Source: Mucilaginibacter sp. SJ
Lineage (GTDB): Bacteria > Bacteroidota > Bacteroidia > Sphingobacteriales > Sphingobacteriaceae
Assembly: GCF_028993635.1 (NCBI RefSeq)
Contig: NZ_CP118631.1
Span: forward strand, 2,790,001-2,854,000
DNA length: 64,000 bases
Direction of reading: 5' to 3'
Part shown: positions 52,122 to 61,023 of the stretch, piece after piece
How the letters are laid out: every line of letters starts with the position of its first letter
Position numbering within the stretch: position 1 is the stretch's first letter
The notes under the pieces: model-generated
Seen by the model: only the letters and a program-made list of their open reading frames with translations
Told to the model about the DNA's origin: nothing
The model's database searches: none
Position numbers and translations under genes: made by a program

Positions 52122-52394
52122 ATGGACGAATTAACTAAAATAGCCTATAACTGCAAAAAAGCTACTTACCTGATTGAAAAACAGGAAATAGGAAAGATCT
52201 CCCTCCGCGAAAAACTGGAATTAAAGATCCACCTGGCGGGCTGCCAGGTTTGCAGGGTATTTCAGCAACAAAGTACCGCTATTAACCGCATGATCAAAAA
52301 TATGTTCCATGAGCCTATTGCCGAAAACATCAAGCTTGATGACAAATTCAAGGATGAACTACAGCACCTGATTGATGAACAACTGGAAAAGTAA
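52122..52394 (+). CDS. Putative zinc-finger anti-sigma factor
   Basis: A 90 aa protein with the ZAS-like signature His-x3-Cys-x2-Cys in IHLAGCQVCRVFQ (about residues 37-49) and an N-terminal helix with Cys. There is no membrane segment, so it would be a soluble, perhaps redox-responsive, anti-sigma factor. Position directly after the sigma gene supports this. No biochemical evidence can be seen from sequence alone. Confidence 0.75.
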   Translation: MDELTKIAYNCKKATYLIEKQEIGKISLREKLELKIHLAGCQVCRVFQQQSTAINRMIKNMFHEPIAENIKLDDKFKDELQHLIDEQLEK

Positions 52395-52641
52395 GCGCTA
52401 TAGATAAAACTATACTTAACAACCTCTTTTATAACAAACAGTCAATAGTTAAATAATTATCGACTACGCTTTAAGCCTTACGCATTGTGCTTTTAGCTTT
52501 TATGTAAAACATTATACTAAAACAAAAACACAAACGTATTTATGCTAATCACACCGGGGTTAAAATTTTTAATCCAAAGTAGCGTAATGCCTGCTGGTTA
52601 CGTAAAGTTAAAATATCAGTTTACTACCAATATTTTATTTT

Positions 52642-53358
52642 ATGAAAACAGTTCAGCAAAAATTAACAAGGCGGGCAGGCATGATCGGGATGGTGTGTTT
52701 GCTGGCAGCAACACTCAGCTCGTGTTTAAAAGATCACAACAACTATGTTCAGCCGCCGGTGGCACTTGTTTCAGTCATCAATGCCTCGCCCGATTCTGAT
52801 CCGGTTGATTTTTATCTTGAGCCCAACAGGGCGAACAATTTTCCAATTCGTTACGGTCATGGTATAGATTACATTAATGCTTATCCCGGTAAAAGAACAG
52901 CGACCTTTTATGTTTCGGGCACAAAGCAAAAAGTTGCAGACGATACCATCACCCTCGTAGCTAAAAAACTTTACTCGGTATACCTTGCCAACACAGCAGG
53001 CAAACGCGATGTAATTTTCGTTGCCGATTCTATCGTTCAGCCGGCCGCCGGGATGGCCAGTATCCGTTTGGCAAACCTCAGCGCCGATGCAGGTACGGTT
53101 GACCTGGTTACTTCAAAGGATTCGGTTCTGGCATCAAATAAAGCTTACAAGCAGGTATCTGATTTTGTGACTATTAAAGGAAATGTTACCTACACGCTTA
53201 ACATTCGCCAAAAAGGCACCACTACGGTATTAGCCAGCCTTACCAATGTTAACCTTCGGGCTGGTTCTGTATATACCGTGTGGCTGCAAGGTATTAAAGC
53301 AGCTACCGACGATAAAAAACTAAGTGCAGATATTCAAACCAACGTTTACTATTATTAA
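52642..53358 (+). CDS. DUF4397-domain lipoprotein
   Basis: A 238 aa exported protein with a type II signal (lipobox near LSSC, residue 29). Residues 38-230 are a DUF4397 beta-sandwich with ALVSVINASPDSDPVDFYLE and the second-half repeat GMASIRLANLSADAGTVDLV. The domain resembles a pair of Ig-like repeats. Such proteins are common surface lipoproteins in Bacteroidota. Function unknown. A terminator follows. Confidence 0.85.
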   Translation: MKTVQQKLTRRAGMIGMVCLLAATLSSCLKDHNNYVQPPVALVSVINASPDSDPVDFYLEPNRANNFPIRYGHGIDYINAYPGKRTATFYVSGTKQKVADDTITLVAKKLYSVYLANTAGKRDVIFVADSIVQPAAGMASIRLANLSADAGTVDLVTSKDSVLASNKAYKQVSDFVTIKGNVTYTLNIRQKGTTTVLASLTNVNLRAGSVYTVWLQGIKAATDDKKLSADIQTNVYYY

Positions 53359-53382
53359 ATAACCTATACCTGTGTTGTAAGG

Positions 53383-53410
53383 CCCGGCCATTGTGCCGGG
53401 TTTTATTTTT
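53383..53410 (+). terminator. Rho-independent terminator after DUF4397 gene
   Basis: CCCGGC (53383-53388) and GCCGGG (53395-53400) with a 6-nt loop, followed by TTTTATTTTT. Confidence 0.8.
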
Positions 53411-53526
53411 TGCAGATCAACCTACAGGTTAACAATTTGATAATGTAAACTTCTCCATATTTAAACCTTACCATTATACATTTAACCCGGTTAATGTTTT
53501 TGATAAACCTCAAATTTTCGGAAAAG

Positions 53527-54318
53527 ATGGATGAGCATGTAGTGATCATTGTGCCGGCCCGCATGGCATCAAGTCGTTTATATGGCAAAGTAATGCTGCC
53601 TATATTGGGTAAAAGTTTGTTAGCGCGTATGGTTGAACGGTTGGATATGATCCAGCACCAGGCCAGCATTGTCATTGCCACCTCGGAAGGTGCTGGAGAT
53701 GATGTTATTGCACAAGAGGCCGAAAACCTTAACATTCCCTGCTATCGCGGCAGCCTTGGCAATTTGTTAGACAGGCATTACCAGGCCGCCAAATTTTTCC
53801 ATGCCGACGTAGTGGTAAAAATCCCCGCTGATTGCCCACTCATCGATCCGCGGATCGTTGATAAAGTACTTGAATATTTTTTCAGCAACAGGCAAAAGTT
53901 TGATTATGTAAGCAACCTGTACCCGGCCACCTATCCCGACGGTAATGATGTAGAAGTAATGACCATGGCCTGCCTCAAACAAGCCTGGGAAAATGCCGGT
54001 CGCCCCCATGATCTGGAGCATACCTCGCCCTACATCTATGAAAATCCGCTTATTTTTAACATCGGCAACGTAACCTGGGAAACCGGCCTGGATTATTCCA
54101 TGTCGCACCGTTTTGCACTCGACCACCCCGAAGATTTTTATTTTATCGAGCGTGTATTTAAAGAGCTGTACCCGGTTTGTAACCGTTTTTCATGCCAGGA
54201 TATCCTTAACCTGCTGAAACTAAAACCCGAGGTCTACGAAATAAACGCCGGATATAACAGTACCAACTGGTACAACAAACACCTGAGCGAAGTAAAGCCC
54301 GAGTTTGCGATGGCTTGA
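53527..54318 (+). CDS. SpsF/KdsB-like cytidylyltransferase
   Basis: A protein of 263 aa from the ATG at 53527; an earlier ATG at 53494 adds 11 residues. The nucleotide-binding N-terminus IIVPARMASSRLYGKVMLPI is the cytidylyltransferase signature shared by CMP-KDO synthetase and spore-coat protein SpsF. KIPADCPLIDPRIVDKVLEY holds the metal-binding Asp. SpsF-like members make activated sugars for surface glycans. The sugar acceptor is unknown, and it stands apart from any glycan cluster. Confidence 0.75.
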   Translation: MDEHVVIIVPARMASSRLYGKVMLPILGKSLLARMVERLDMIQHQASIVIATSEGAGDDVIAQEAENLNIPCYRGSLGNLLDRHYQAAKFFHADVVVKIPADCPLIDPRIVDKVLEYFFSNRQKFDYVSNLYPATYPDGNDVEVMTMACLKQAWENAGRPHDLEHTSPYIYENPLIFNIGNVTWETGLDYSMSHRFALDHPEDFYFIERVFKELYPVCNRFSCQDILNLLKLKPEVYEINAGYNSTNWYNKHLSEVKPEFAMA

Positions 54319-54663
54319 AGGTAGAGATTAGAGGTTGGTGATTGGAGATTAGCGGAAGTTCATCTTATATCTCTCTTTTGGCGCAAGTGTTGTGTGGCTG
54401 CCTGTGGGATATGGCTCACTGGTGCCTAACTCAAAAGGTTTTTTTACTAATTATGGCGTTACCTTCGGCCCGGGCTATCCGCTCATACTACACAGGGCCT
54501 TAGCCACTTGGCCGGTATCCGCTTCTATCCCTAACGCAAATTTAACATCAGAATATTACCGCCAGTAAATTAATATCAGGCAATCCTCAAATCAGTTATA
54601 TCAAGGTTCCTCATCAGCGAAATCAGCGTAATCATTTTAAAAATCAACGGTTATCTTTGCCGT
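54319..54663. repeat. Intergenic repeat-rich stretch
   Basis: A 345-bp gap with GAGATTAGAGG/TTGGAGATTAG words (54324-54355), followed by about 190 bp that is GC-richer than its surroundings (54370-54545) and reads like a dispersed non-coding repeat. It begins with GGCGCAAGTGTTGTGTGG and contains GGGCCTTAGCCACTTGGCC. No protein frame is supported. Confidence 0.45.
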
Positions 54664-55746
54664 ATGTTGATATCGCCATCCACTCTACGCACATTTACCG
54701 AAAATATATTCAAAGCTATTGGCTGCAGCCATGAACATGCGGTATTAGCCGCCGACGTGCTGCTCAAATCCGATCTCCGTGGTATCGACTCGCATGGCGT
54801 GGCCCGCCTGAGCGGTTATGTACGCCTGTGGGAGAAGAAACGCATTAATCCTACGCCCAACATCCGGATAGTGCATGAAACGCCCACAACAGCCACTGTA
54901 GATGGCGATGCAGGGTTTGGTTTAGTAATAGCCCCCTTTGCCATGGAGGTAGCCATTAAAAAAGCTGAGCTATACGGCTCGGGTTGGATATCAGTACGTA
55001 ACTCCAACCATTTTGGTATTGCCGGTTATCATGCGTTGATGGCTGTGGAGAAAAATATGATCGGTTTTGCCATGACCAATGCCAGCCCGCTGGTAGCGCC
55101 CACGTTTTCCAGTGAACGGCTTTTGGGTACTAACCCTATGTGTTATGCTTTTCCGGCAGGAAAATATCCCCCGGTAATTGTTGATATGGCCACCTCAGCC
55201 GCTGCTAACGGTAAACTGGAAATAGCCCAGCGCTTAGGCAAGCAGGTTCCCGAAGGCTGGATCCAGGATAAAGAAGGCAATTACACTACCGATCCGCATG
55301 CGCTAAAAACCGGCGGCTCTCTCCTACCCCTCGGCAGCGACCGCGACCATGGCAGTCATAAAGGTTTTGGTTTGAGCGCGACCGTTGATATTTTATCCGC
55401 AGTATTATCAGGTGCCAATTACGGTCCATGGGTACCGCCGTTCGTGGCCTTTCTTGATCCGCCGAATGATCCCGTTGGTGCAGGCATAGGGCATTTTTTA
55501 GGTGCTATGCGCATTGATGGCTTTCGGCCGGTAGATGAGTTTAAAGATCATTTAGATAACTGGGTAGAACGGTTTAAATCCTCGGCCACGGTTGATCCTG
55601 ATCAAAAAGTTATTATCCCCGGCGAGCCCGAACTGAAAGCAGAAACTGACAGGATGGCCAACGGTATACCATTAGTTGATGCCGTTGTTGAAGATTTGAA
55701 TAAATTGGCGGAAAGGTTCAATATTAGCCCGCTACCGCGGGTTTAG
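54664..55746 (+). CDS. Malate/L-lactate dehydrogenase-family (Ldh_2) oxidoreductase
   Basis: A 360 aa NAD(P)-dependent dehydrogenase of the Ldh_2/MDH2 fold. Family signatures are RGIDSHGVARLSGYV (residues 39-53), SVRNSNHFGIAGYHALM (about 113-129), LLGTNPMCYAFPA and HKGFGLSATVDILSAVL (near 240). Members oxidise malate, lactate, sulfolactate or ureidoglycolate; the exact substrate cannot be assigned. It ends before a strong bidirectional hairpin. Confidence 0.88.
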   Translation: MLISPSTLRTFTENIFKAIGCSHEHAVLAADVLLKSDLRGIDSHGVARLSGYVRLWEKKRINPTPNIRIVHETPTTATVDGDAGFGLVIAPFAMEVAIKKAELYGSGWISVRNSNHFGIAGYHALMAVEKNMIGFAMTNASPLVAPTFSSERLLGTNPMCYAFPAGKYPPVIVDMATSAAANGKLEIAQRLGKQVPEGWIQDKEGNYTTDPHALKTGGSLLPLGSDRDHGSHKGFGLSATVDILSAVLSGANYGPWVPPFVAFLDPPNDPVGAGIGHFLGAMRIDGFRPVDEFKDHLDNWVERFKSSATVDPDQKVIIPGEPELKAETDRMANGIPLVDAVVEDLNKLAERFNISPLPRV

Positions 55747-55771
55747 CGCAGCGTAACCCGTGGCAACCACA

Positions 55772-55850
55772 AAGTAAGCTTTCAGCTTACGGAGCTTCAG
55801 CTGAAAGCTGAAACCATGCTAAACCACGGGCTGAAAGCCCGCGGCAGTGA
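55772..55850. repeat. CAGCTT/GAAAGC palindromic repeats
   Basis: Between the Ldh gene and the next hairpin, AGCTTTCAGCTTACGGAGCT and TTCAGCTGAAAGCTGAAAC (about 55782-55814) and CGGGCTGAAAGCCCG (55827-55841) are nested short palindromes, REP-like, that repeat the words GCTGAAAGC. No coding potential. Confidence 0.55.
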
Positions 55851-55857
55851 TTTTATT

Positions 55858-55902
55858 AAAGTGAGAAGCCTGTTTTGCTAAGCAAAACAGGCTTCTCACT
55901 TT
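55858..55902. terminator. Perfect 21-bp bidirectional hairpin
   Basis: The 21-nt arm at 55858-55878 (AAAGTGAGAAGCC-start, GTTTTGC-end) is the exact reverse complement of 55882-55902, with a 3-nt TAA loop. A/T ends on both sides suit a bidirectional terminator between the convergent Ldh and lepB genes. Confidence 0.8.
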
Positions 55903-55928
55903 AATTCCCCCCTTCAGGGGGTTAGGGG

Positions 55929-57407
55929 CTAATGGATCAGATTAAACAACCTGCTCCAGCGGATCTTGTGGATGAACGATGCATTGTCGTCAACACTCAT
56001 CCAAATAAACAGCGCTTTACCCACAATATGATCTTCAGGAACAAAGCCCCAGAAACGTGAATCTTCTGAGTTATGACGGTTATCGCCCATCATAAAATAG
56101 TAGTTGAGTTTAAAGGTATAGCTATCAGCTTTTTTGCCATTGATCAGGATGTCTTTACCGCTCACTTCAACCTTGTTGCCTTCATATACGGCTATCGCAC
56201 GACCGTAGATGGGGAAAGTTAAACTATCCAGCTTTACTGTCCAGCCCTTTTTAGGTACAATGACAGGCCCGAAGTTGTCTACATTCCATTTATAGTCGGG
56301 AGTGTTAGCTCCTATTTTGTAGTTGGAGAAAATGGCAGGGTAAACCGGGTTCATCGGATCAGACGCTCCCGGCGGAGTTAGCCGCGGAGTAACTGACTTG
56401 ATGTTTGAATATCCCCTCAGTGCTTTTGCCGATTCCTCGGTGGTATTGGTAATAAACTCAGTATTATTTACCGATGAAATATCCGACAAATGCAAATCCG
56501 TTGCTATCTGCGGGTTAAGCTCGTTCCCATCTGTTTTAACATCATAGGTGATCTCGCCTTTTGGTGGTGTAACAGCAGCTTTCCCATTTATAAATACCTG
56601 GGCCTTAACTACACTCAGCGTATCGCCCGGGGTACCCTGGCAGCGTTTGATATAGTTTTCGCGTTTATCAACCGGCCTGAAATAAGGCGAATCGGCATCC
56701 ATAGGGTAATTGAACACTACCACATCGCCTTTTTTAATATCACTTAAACCAGGCAGGCGGTAGTATGGTAATTCGATACCATCCCAATAGGCTTTGGTGT
56801 TGATAAGCGGCATGGTATGATGTGCGAAAGGGAATGCAACTGGGGTCATAGGTAAACGCGCTCCATAGTTCACTTTGCTTACAAACAGGTAATCGCCAAT
56901 AAGCAATGAACTCTCCATGGAAGCACTGGGGATCACATAAGCCTCAATAAACAGCGTGCGGATCAGTGTGGCAGCAATTACCGCAAAAATGATGGCATCA
57001 GCCCACTCACGTGCCTGGGTTTTCTTTAGGGCAATCTTATACTTAGTCCTGAACTCGGGGCTCGCCGACTGGCCTAAATATTTGGTATCCTTATCACCGC
57101 CCCATTTAGGGAAATATATAAACGGAAGGATCACACCCTGCACATGTTCAACAAAAGTGAACTTTCCGTACGATTTTAAAAAATCAACAATCAAGCCCAG
57201 CGCTATCAAAAAGTTTAAGCCTGGTATTAGCAGCATAATAAACCACCACGCCGGCCTACCAGTTAACTTAATGATGATGAAAAAGTTGTAGAGTGGCACA
57301 ATGCCTTCCCAGCCTGGCCGCCCTGCCTTTTCAAACAGTTTCCATAAACCTGCAAATGGCAGTACTATAAAAAGAACAAATACTATTATTAATCCTATTC
57401 CGTTCAC
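55929..57407 (-). CDS. lepB: Signal peptidase I, first of three tandem paralogues (with extra N-terminal membrane domain)
   Basis: A 492 aa protein starting with GTG at 57407. Residues 1-105 form an additional multi-helix domain containing KLFEKAGRPGWEGIVPLYNF, similar to the DUF5684-type module. The LepB domain follows: catalytic Ser163 in YVIPSASMESSLLIGD, general-base Lys in [17 protein letters not shown], and box [22 protein letters not shown] large insertion of about 120 residues lies between boxes D and E. It cleaves signal peptides of secreted proteins. It is 22 bp downstream of the second lepB. Confidence 0.93.
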   Translation of the reverse strand: MNGIGLIIVFVLFIVLPFAGLWKLFEKAGRPGWEGIVPLYNFFIIIKLTGRPAWWFIMLLIPGLNFLIALGLIVDFLKSYGKFTFVEHVQGVILPFIYFPKWGGDKDTKYLGQSASPEFRTKYKIALKKTQAREWADAIIFAVIAATLIRTLFIEAYVIPSASMESSLLIGDYLFVSKVNYGARLPMTPVAFPFAHHTMPLINTKAYWDGIELPYYRLPGLSDIKKGDVVVFNYPMDADSPYFRPVDKRENYIKRCQGTPGDTLSVVKAQVFINGKAAVTPPKGEITYDVKTDGNELNPQIATDLHLSDISSVNNTEFITNTTEESAKALRGYSNIKSVTPRLTPPGASDPMNPVYPAIFSNYKIGANTPDYKWNVDNFGPVIVPKKGWTVKLDSLTFPIYGRAIAVYEGNKVEVSGKDILINGKKADSYTFKLNYYFMMGDNRHNSEDSRFWGFVPEDHIVGKALFIWMSVDDNASFIHKIRWSRLFNLIH

Positions 57408-57429
57408 TTTGGTGTTTTTATATTTTCAA

Positions 57430-58569
57430 TTAATGTATGCCCCTGAACAACCTGTTCCACCTTATTTTATCAAAGAAGCTGGCTGTACTGTCAATACTCA
57501 TCCAGGTAAATAAAGCTTTGCCTACTACGTGATCTTCGGGAACAAAACCCCAAAAGCGCGAGTCTTCCGAATTATGACGGTTATCGCCCATCATAAAATA
57601 ATAGTTGAGCTTAAAGGTATAAGTATCGGCTTTTTTTCCGTTAATCATGATATCCTTGCCAACAACATTTACCTTATTGTTTTCATAAATTTCAATAGCG
57701 CGGCCGTAAACCGGGAAAGTCAGGCTATCCAATTTAACTGTCCAGCCTTTTTTAGGGATAATGATTGGGCCGTAGTTGTCAACATTCCATTTAAAGTCAG
57801 GAAAATTAGGTGTGATCTTATAACGCGGGTACTTGGCAGGGTAAACCGGGTTCAGCGGGTCACTGGTACCCTTAAGCGTTAAAGCCGGCACAATTGATTT
57901 TACATTTGAATAAGTTTTCAAAGTAGCTGCCGATTCTTTTCCCATCATCATTTCATAACGGTTGCCGGTATTGCCCCTGATGTCTATCTTAAGTTCGTTC
58001 AAAATAGCCGGGTTAAATTCCTGCCCGTTGGTTTCAACAAAATAACCTTCCTTTCCCCTTTCCGGATTTGGAGCGGCCTTGCCGTTAATATAAACCTGCC
58101 CATTAACTACGCTTAAGGTATCCCCGGGAGTACCCTGGCAGCGTTTGATAATGTTTTCGCGCTTATCCACCGGCCTGAAATAAGGAGAATCGGCCTCAAT
58201 CGGCGCGTTAAAAACCACGATATCCTGCTTTTTTATGTCGCTCAAACCCGGCAAACGGTAATACGGCAATTTTACGCCATCCCAATAGGCTTTGGTACCA
58301 AAAGGGGTAGTGTGGTGCATAAACGGGAATGAAACAGGCGTTATAGGCATCCTTGCGCCATAATTAACCTTGCTTACAAACAGGTAGTCGCCAATTAAAA
58401 GTGAGTTTTCCATCGAGCCGCTGGGGATAACGTAGGCCTCGATAAACAGCGTACGGATAAGGGTGGCGGCTATTACTGCAAATATGATAGCATCGCCCCA
58501 TTCACGAAGCGCACTTTTTTTCTTTTTTACTTTAGTTGAATCTTTCTTTTTCCAGAATTTCCAGTTCAT
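57430..58569 (-). CDS. lepB: Signal peptidase I, second tandem paralogue
   Basis: From the ATG at 58569 the product is 379 aa (an upstream in-frame TTG at 58584 lies in repeat DNA). It lacks the N-terminal multi-helix domain of its two neighbours but has a Lys-rich N-terminus and a membrane helix. Catalytic Ser is in [16 protein letters not shown], Lys in [17 protein letters not shown], box E is [20 protein letters not shown]. High identity to the other two indicates duplication. Confidence 0.93.
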   Translation of the reverse strand: MNWKFWKKKDSTKVKKKKSALREWGDAIIFAVIAATLIRTLFIEAYVIPSGSMENSLLIGDYLFVSKVNYGARMPITPVSFPFMHHTTPFGTKAYWDGVKLPYYRLPGLSDIKKQDIVVFNAPIEADSPYFRPVDKRENIIKRCQGTPGDTLSVVNGQVYINGKAAPNPERGKEGYFVETNGQEFNPAILNELKIDIRGNTGNRYEMMMGKESAATLKTYSNVKSIVPALTLKGTSDPLNPVYPAKYPRYKITPNFPDFKWNVDNYGPIIIPKKGWTVKLDSLTFPVYGRAIEIYENNKVNVVGKDIMINGKKADTYTFKLNYYFMMGDNRHNSEDSRFWGFVPEDHVVGKALFTWMSIDSTASFFDKIRWNRLFRGIH

Positions 58570-58576
58570 ATTTTTG

Positions 58577-58776
58577 ATGTGCAAATTTCAGATGTGCAAA
58601 TGTGCAGATTGTTTTAAATGTGCAGATTACGGATGTGCAAATGTGCAGATTTTTTAATGTTTATATTTATGTATAAGATATATGTTACACGTTATATGTT
58701 ACGCTCCTCAATAATAATTAAAAGATGTCAATCAAACCATTCATCTGCACATCCGGAATTTGCACATTTGCACATC
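58577..58776. repeat. GATGTGCAAATGTGCAGAT repeat cluster with inverted copies
   Basis: Direct copies of GATGTGCAAATGTGCAGAT-like words lie at 58577-58653 (upstream of the second lepB). Reverse-complement copies (CATCTGCACATCC, TTTGCACATTTGCACATC) lie at 58740-58776, separated by an AT-rich core. The whole gap can fold into a stem. The word appears nowhere else I noticed in the window. Confidence 0.75.
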
Positions 58777-58779
58777 TCT

Positions 58780-60234
58780 CTAATCAATCCTCTTAAATAC
58801 CCTGTCCCATCTTATTTTACAAAATGAAGGCGAATTGGCATCCCAGCTCATCCATACCAATACGGCTTTACCTACAATATGGTCTTCGGGGACAAAGCCC
58901 CAAAAACGCGAATCTTCAGAGTTATGGCGGTTATCGCCCATCATCCAATAATAATCCATTTTAAAGGTATAACTATCGGCCTTGCTCCCATTAATAAAAA
59001 CCGCGTTCCCTTTAACCTCCACCTTATTATTTTCATACACCTCAATGGCCCGGCGGTAAAAAGGCATGGTGATACTGTCCAGTTTAACTGTCCAGCCTCT
59101 TCGCGGAATAATAATTGGCCCCAGGTTATCCTCGTTCCACCTAAAGCGTGGATCATGCGGAAAAACCTCATGATCATACACCCCTCTTAACTTAACATCG
59201 GGCTTCACCGCCTTGATATAGGGATATGTTTTTAGTTTTTCGGCCGACTCCGCCGTTGTGTTTACTGTAAAATCAACCCGGGTAAATTGCTGAATATCTT
59301 CCAGGTGAAGATCATACCGCATATGAGGGCCAAACCCTCCTCCCAAGCCATTTGTACGCACCCGGTATTCCATTTCTGCGTTGGGCGGGTTAGCTATCAA
59401 ACGGTTATTTACGTATACCTGGCCGTACTCCAGCTTTATGGTATCGCCGGGCGTGCCCTGGCACCGTTTGATATAATTTTCCTGCTTATCTACAGGGCGG
59501 TAAAACGGCGAATCGGCATCCATTGGATAGTTAAACACTACCGCATCACCCTTTTTTACTTCGCTGAAACCCGGCAATCGATAGTAGGGCAGCTTAATTC
59601 CATCCCAATAGGATTTGGTACCGGTGAGCGGCATAGTGTGATGTGCAAACGGAAATGCTATGGGGGTAATGGGCAGGCGGGCACCGTAATTGATCTTGCT
59701 CACAAATAAAAAATCGCCTACCATTAGCGAGCTTTCCATAGATGACGAAGGGATGGTAAAAGCCTCGAGGAAAAGCCCGCGGATAACCGTTGCCGCAATT
59801 ACAGCGAAAAGAATGGCTTCCGTCCATTCCCTTAGTGGGGATTTATCAAGGTCACGGTATTTTTCCCTGAAATCGTCACTTGCCGACGGGCCAACATAAC
59901 GGGTGTTTTTATCAAAGCCCCACTTGGGGATAAAAATAAACGGCAACAGCACCGACATGGTTATTTGCCCTATGCCCACCTTGCCAAACGATTTAATAAA
60001 ATCAATAAGGATACCGATACTTATAATAAAGTTTATGCCCGGTATTAAAAGCAACAAAAGGAGCCACAACGGTCGCTGGCTCAACTTAAGCATAATGTAA
60101 AGATGGTAAACCGGGATCAGTGCTTCCCACCCCCGGCGACCAGCTTTTTCAAAAAGTTTCCAGTATCCGGCCAGTATTAAAATCAATAGCGGGCCTGTAA
60201 TGATATAAAACCCTATATAGCCCGCTATTGCCAT
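58780..60234 (-). CDS. lepB: Signal peptidase I, third tandem paralogue (with extra N-terminal membrane domain)
   Basis: A 484 aa protein. As in the first copy, the N-terminus holds several helices with KLFEKAGRRGWEALIPVYHL, then the LepB domain: catalytic Ser in FTIPSSSMESSLMVGDF, Lys in [17 protein letters not shown], box [21 protein letters not shown]. The insertion between boxes D and E is shorter and diverged. It is the most upstream of the three and lies 16 bp after dapB. Confidence 0.93.
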   Translation of the reverse strand: MAIAGYIGFYIITGPLLILILAGYWKLFEKAGRRGWEALIPVYHLYIMLKLSQRPLWLLLLLLIPGINFIISIGILIDFIKSFGKVGIGQITMSVLLPFIFIPKWGFDKNTRYVGPSASDDFREKYRDLDKSPLREWTEAILFAVIAATVIRGLFLEAFTIPSSSMESSLMVGDFLFVSKINYGARLPITPIAFPFAHHTMPLTGTKSYWDGIKLPYYRLPGFSEVKKGDAVVFNYPMDADSPFYRPVDKQENYIKRCQGTPGDTIKLEYGQVYVNNRLIANPPNAEMEYRVRTNGLGGGFGPHMRYDLHLEDIQQFTRVDFTVNTTAESAEKLKTYPYIKAVKPDVKLRGVYDHEVFPHDPRFRWNEDNLGPIIIPRRGWTVKLDSITMPFYRRAIEVYENNKVEVKGNAVFINGSKADSYTFKMDYYWMMGDNRHNSEDSRFWGFVPEDHIVGKAVLVWMSWDANSPSFCKIRWDRVFKRID

Positions 60235-60250
60235 TTATATTAAAAAGCTA

Positions 60251-61000
60251 TTAGCTGTTAAAATCAAACATGGCTTCAACAGAGTAAAAACCCTTCTTAT
60301 CGTGCAGCCACTCGGCAGCCAGTACAGCGCCTAAAGCAAACCCATTGCGGTTATGGGCGGTATGCTTAAATTCGATGCTATCCACTTCCGAATCATAAAT
60401 AACAGTGTGCGTACCCGGTACACTATCAATCCTTAATGATTCTATAAGCAATTGGTTAGGAGCAACATTCGCATCGTCATCGCTGTCGTCGGTGGTTAAT
60501 ACATTAACCCACTCGTTTTTGGTATCGGTGTTGTTAATGATGCCTTCGGCGATGGTTATTGCCGTACCGCTTGGCGAATCCATTTTTTGGGTATGGTGGA
60601 TCTCTTCAACCTGTACTTCGTAATAAGGGTACTTGTTCATGACTTTAGCCAACAGCTTATTCACGTAAAAAAACACGTTAACGCCAACGCTAAAGTTTGA
60701 AGCCCACAATAATGATTTATTCCCCTCAATACATCGCTGTTTTACTTCCGGTAATTTCTCGTACCAGCCTGTAGTACCAATAACAACAGGTACATTGGCA
60801 TTAAAGCAATGCTCAATATTTGATAATACGGATGCCGGGGTAGTAAACTCAATTACCACATCTGCTTTTTGCAGGTTTTCGGGTGTGAGGTCATGAAGGG
60901 TTTCATGATCAATGGTAAGTACAATTTCATGCTTGCGGCTAAGGGCTATCTTTTCAATGATCTTGCCCATTTTTCCGTAGCCAAGTAGTGCTATCTTCAT
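60251..61000 (-). CDS. dapB: 4-hydroxy-tetrahydrodipicolinate reductase
   Basis: A 249 aa enzyme of the lysine/diaminopimelate pathway reducing 4-hydroxy-tetrahydrodipicolinate with NAD(P)H. The Rossmann motif is ALLGYGKMGKIIEKIA, and the substrate motif is VEEIHHTQKMDSPSGTA, with catalytic His and the Lys two turns on. GTTGW lies near residue 95. The protein is shorter than E. coli DapB (273 aa) but of usual Bacteroidota length. It precedes lepB and follows DUF5683 in a co-directional row. Confidence 0.95.
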   Translation of the reverse strand: MKIALLGYGKMGKIIEKIALSRKHEIVLTIDHETLHDLTPENLQKADVVIEFTTPASVLSNIEHCFNANVPVVIGTTGWYEKLPEVKQRCIEGNKSLLWASNFSVGVNVFFYVNKLLAKVMNKYPYYEVQVEEIHHTQKMDSPSGTAITIAEGIINNTDTKNEWVNVLTTDDSDDDANVAPNQLLIESLRIDSVPGTHTVIYDSEVDSIEFKHTAHNRNGFALGAVLAAEWLHDKKGFYSVEAMFDFNS

Positions 61001-61023
61001 TTCAGGTATTGTGGTTTTCCTTA

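Noticed and set aside
52542..52799. Open frame of 85 codons overlapping the DUF4397 gene
   Set aside because: It lies in another frame of the DUF4397 signal region, which has a clear lipoprotein signal and domain; no own support.
58577..58653. Possible CRISPR array or iteron origin
   Set aside because: Units are irregular, lack unique spacers and have inverted copies; they fit the gap-specific repeat pattern instead.
58463..58827. Open frames around the GATGTGCAAATG repeats
   Set aside because: They read through repeats (repeated CADFKCAD-type words) and overlap lepB antisense; no protein support.
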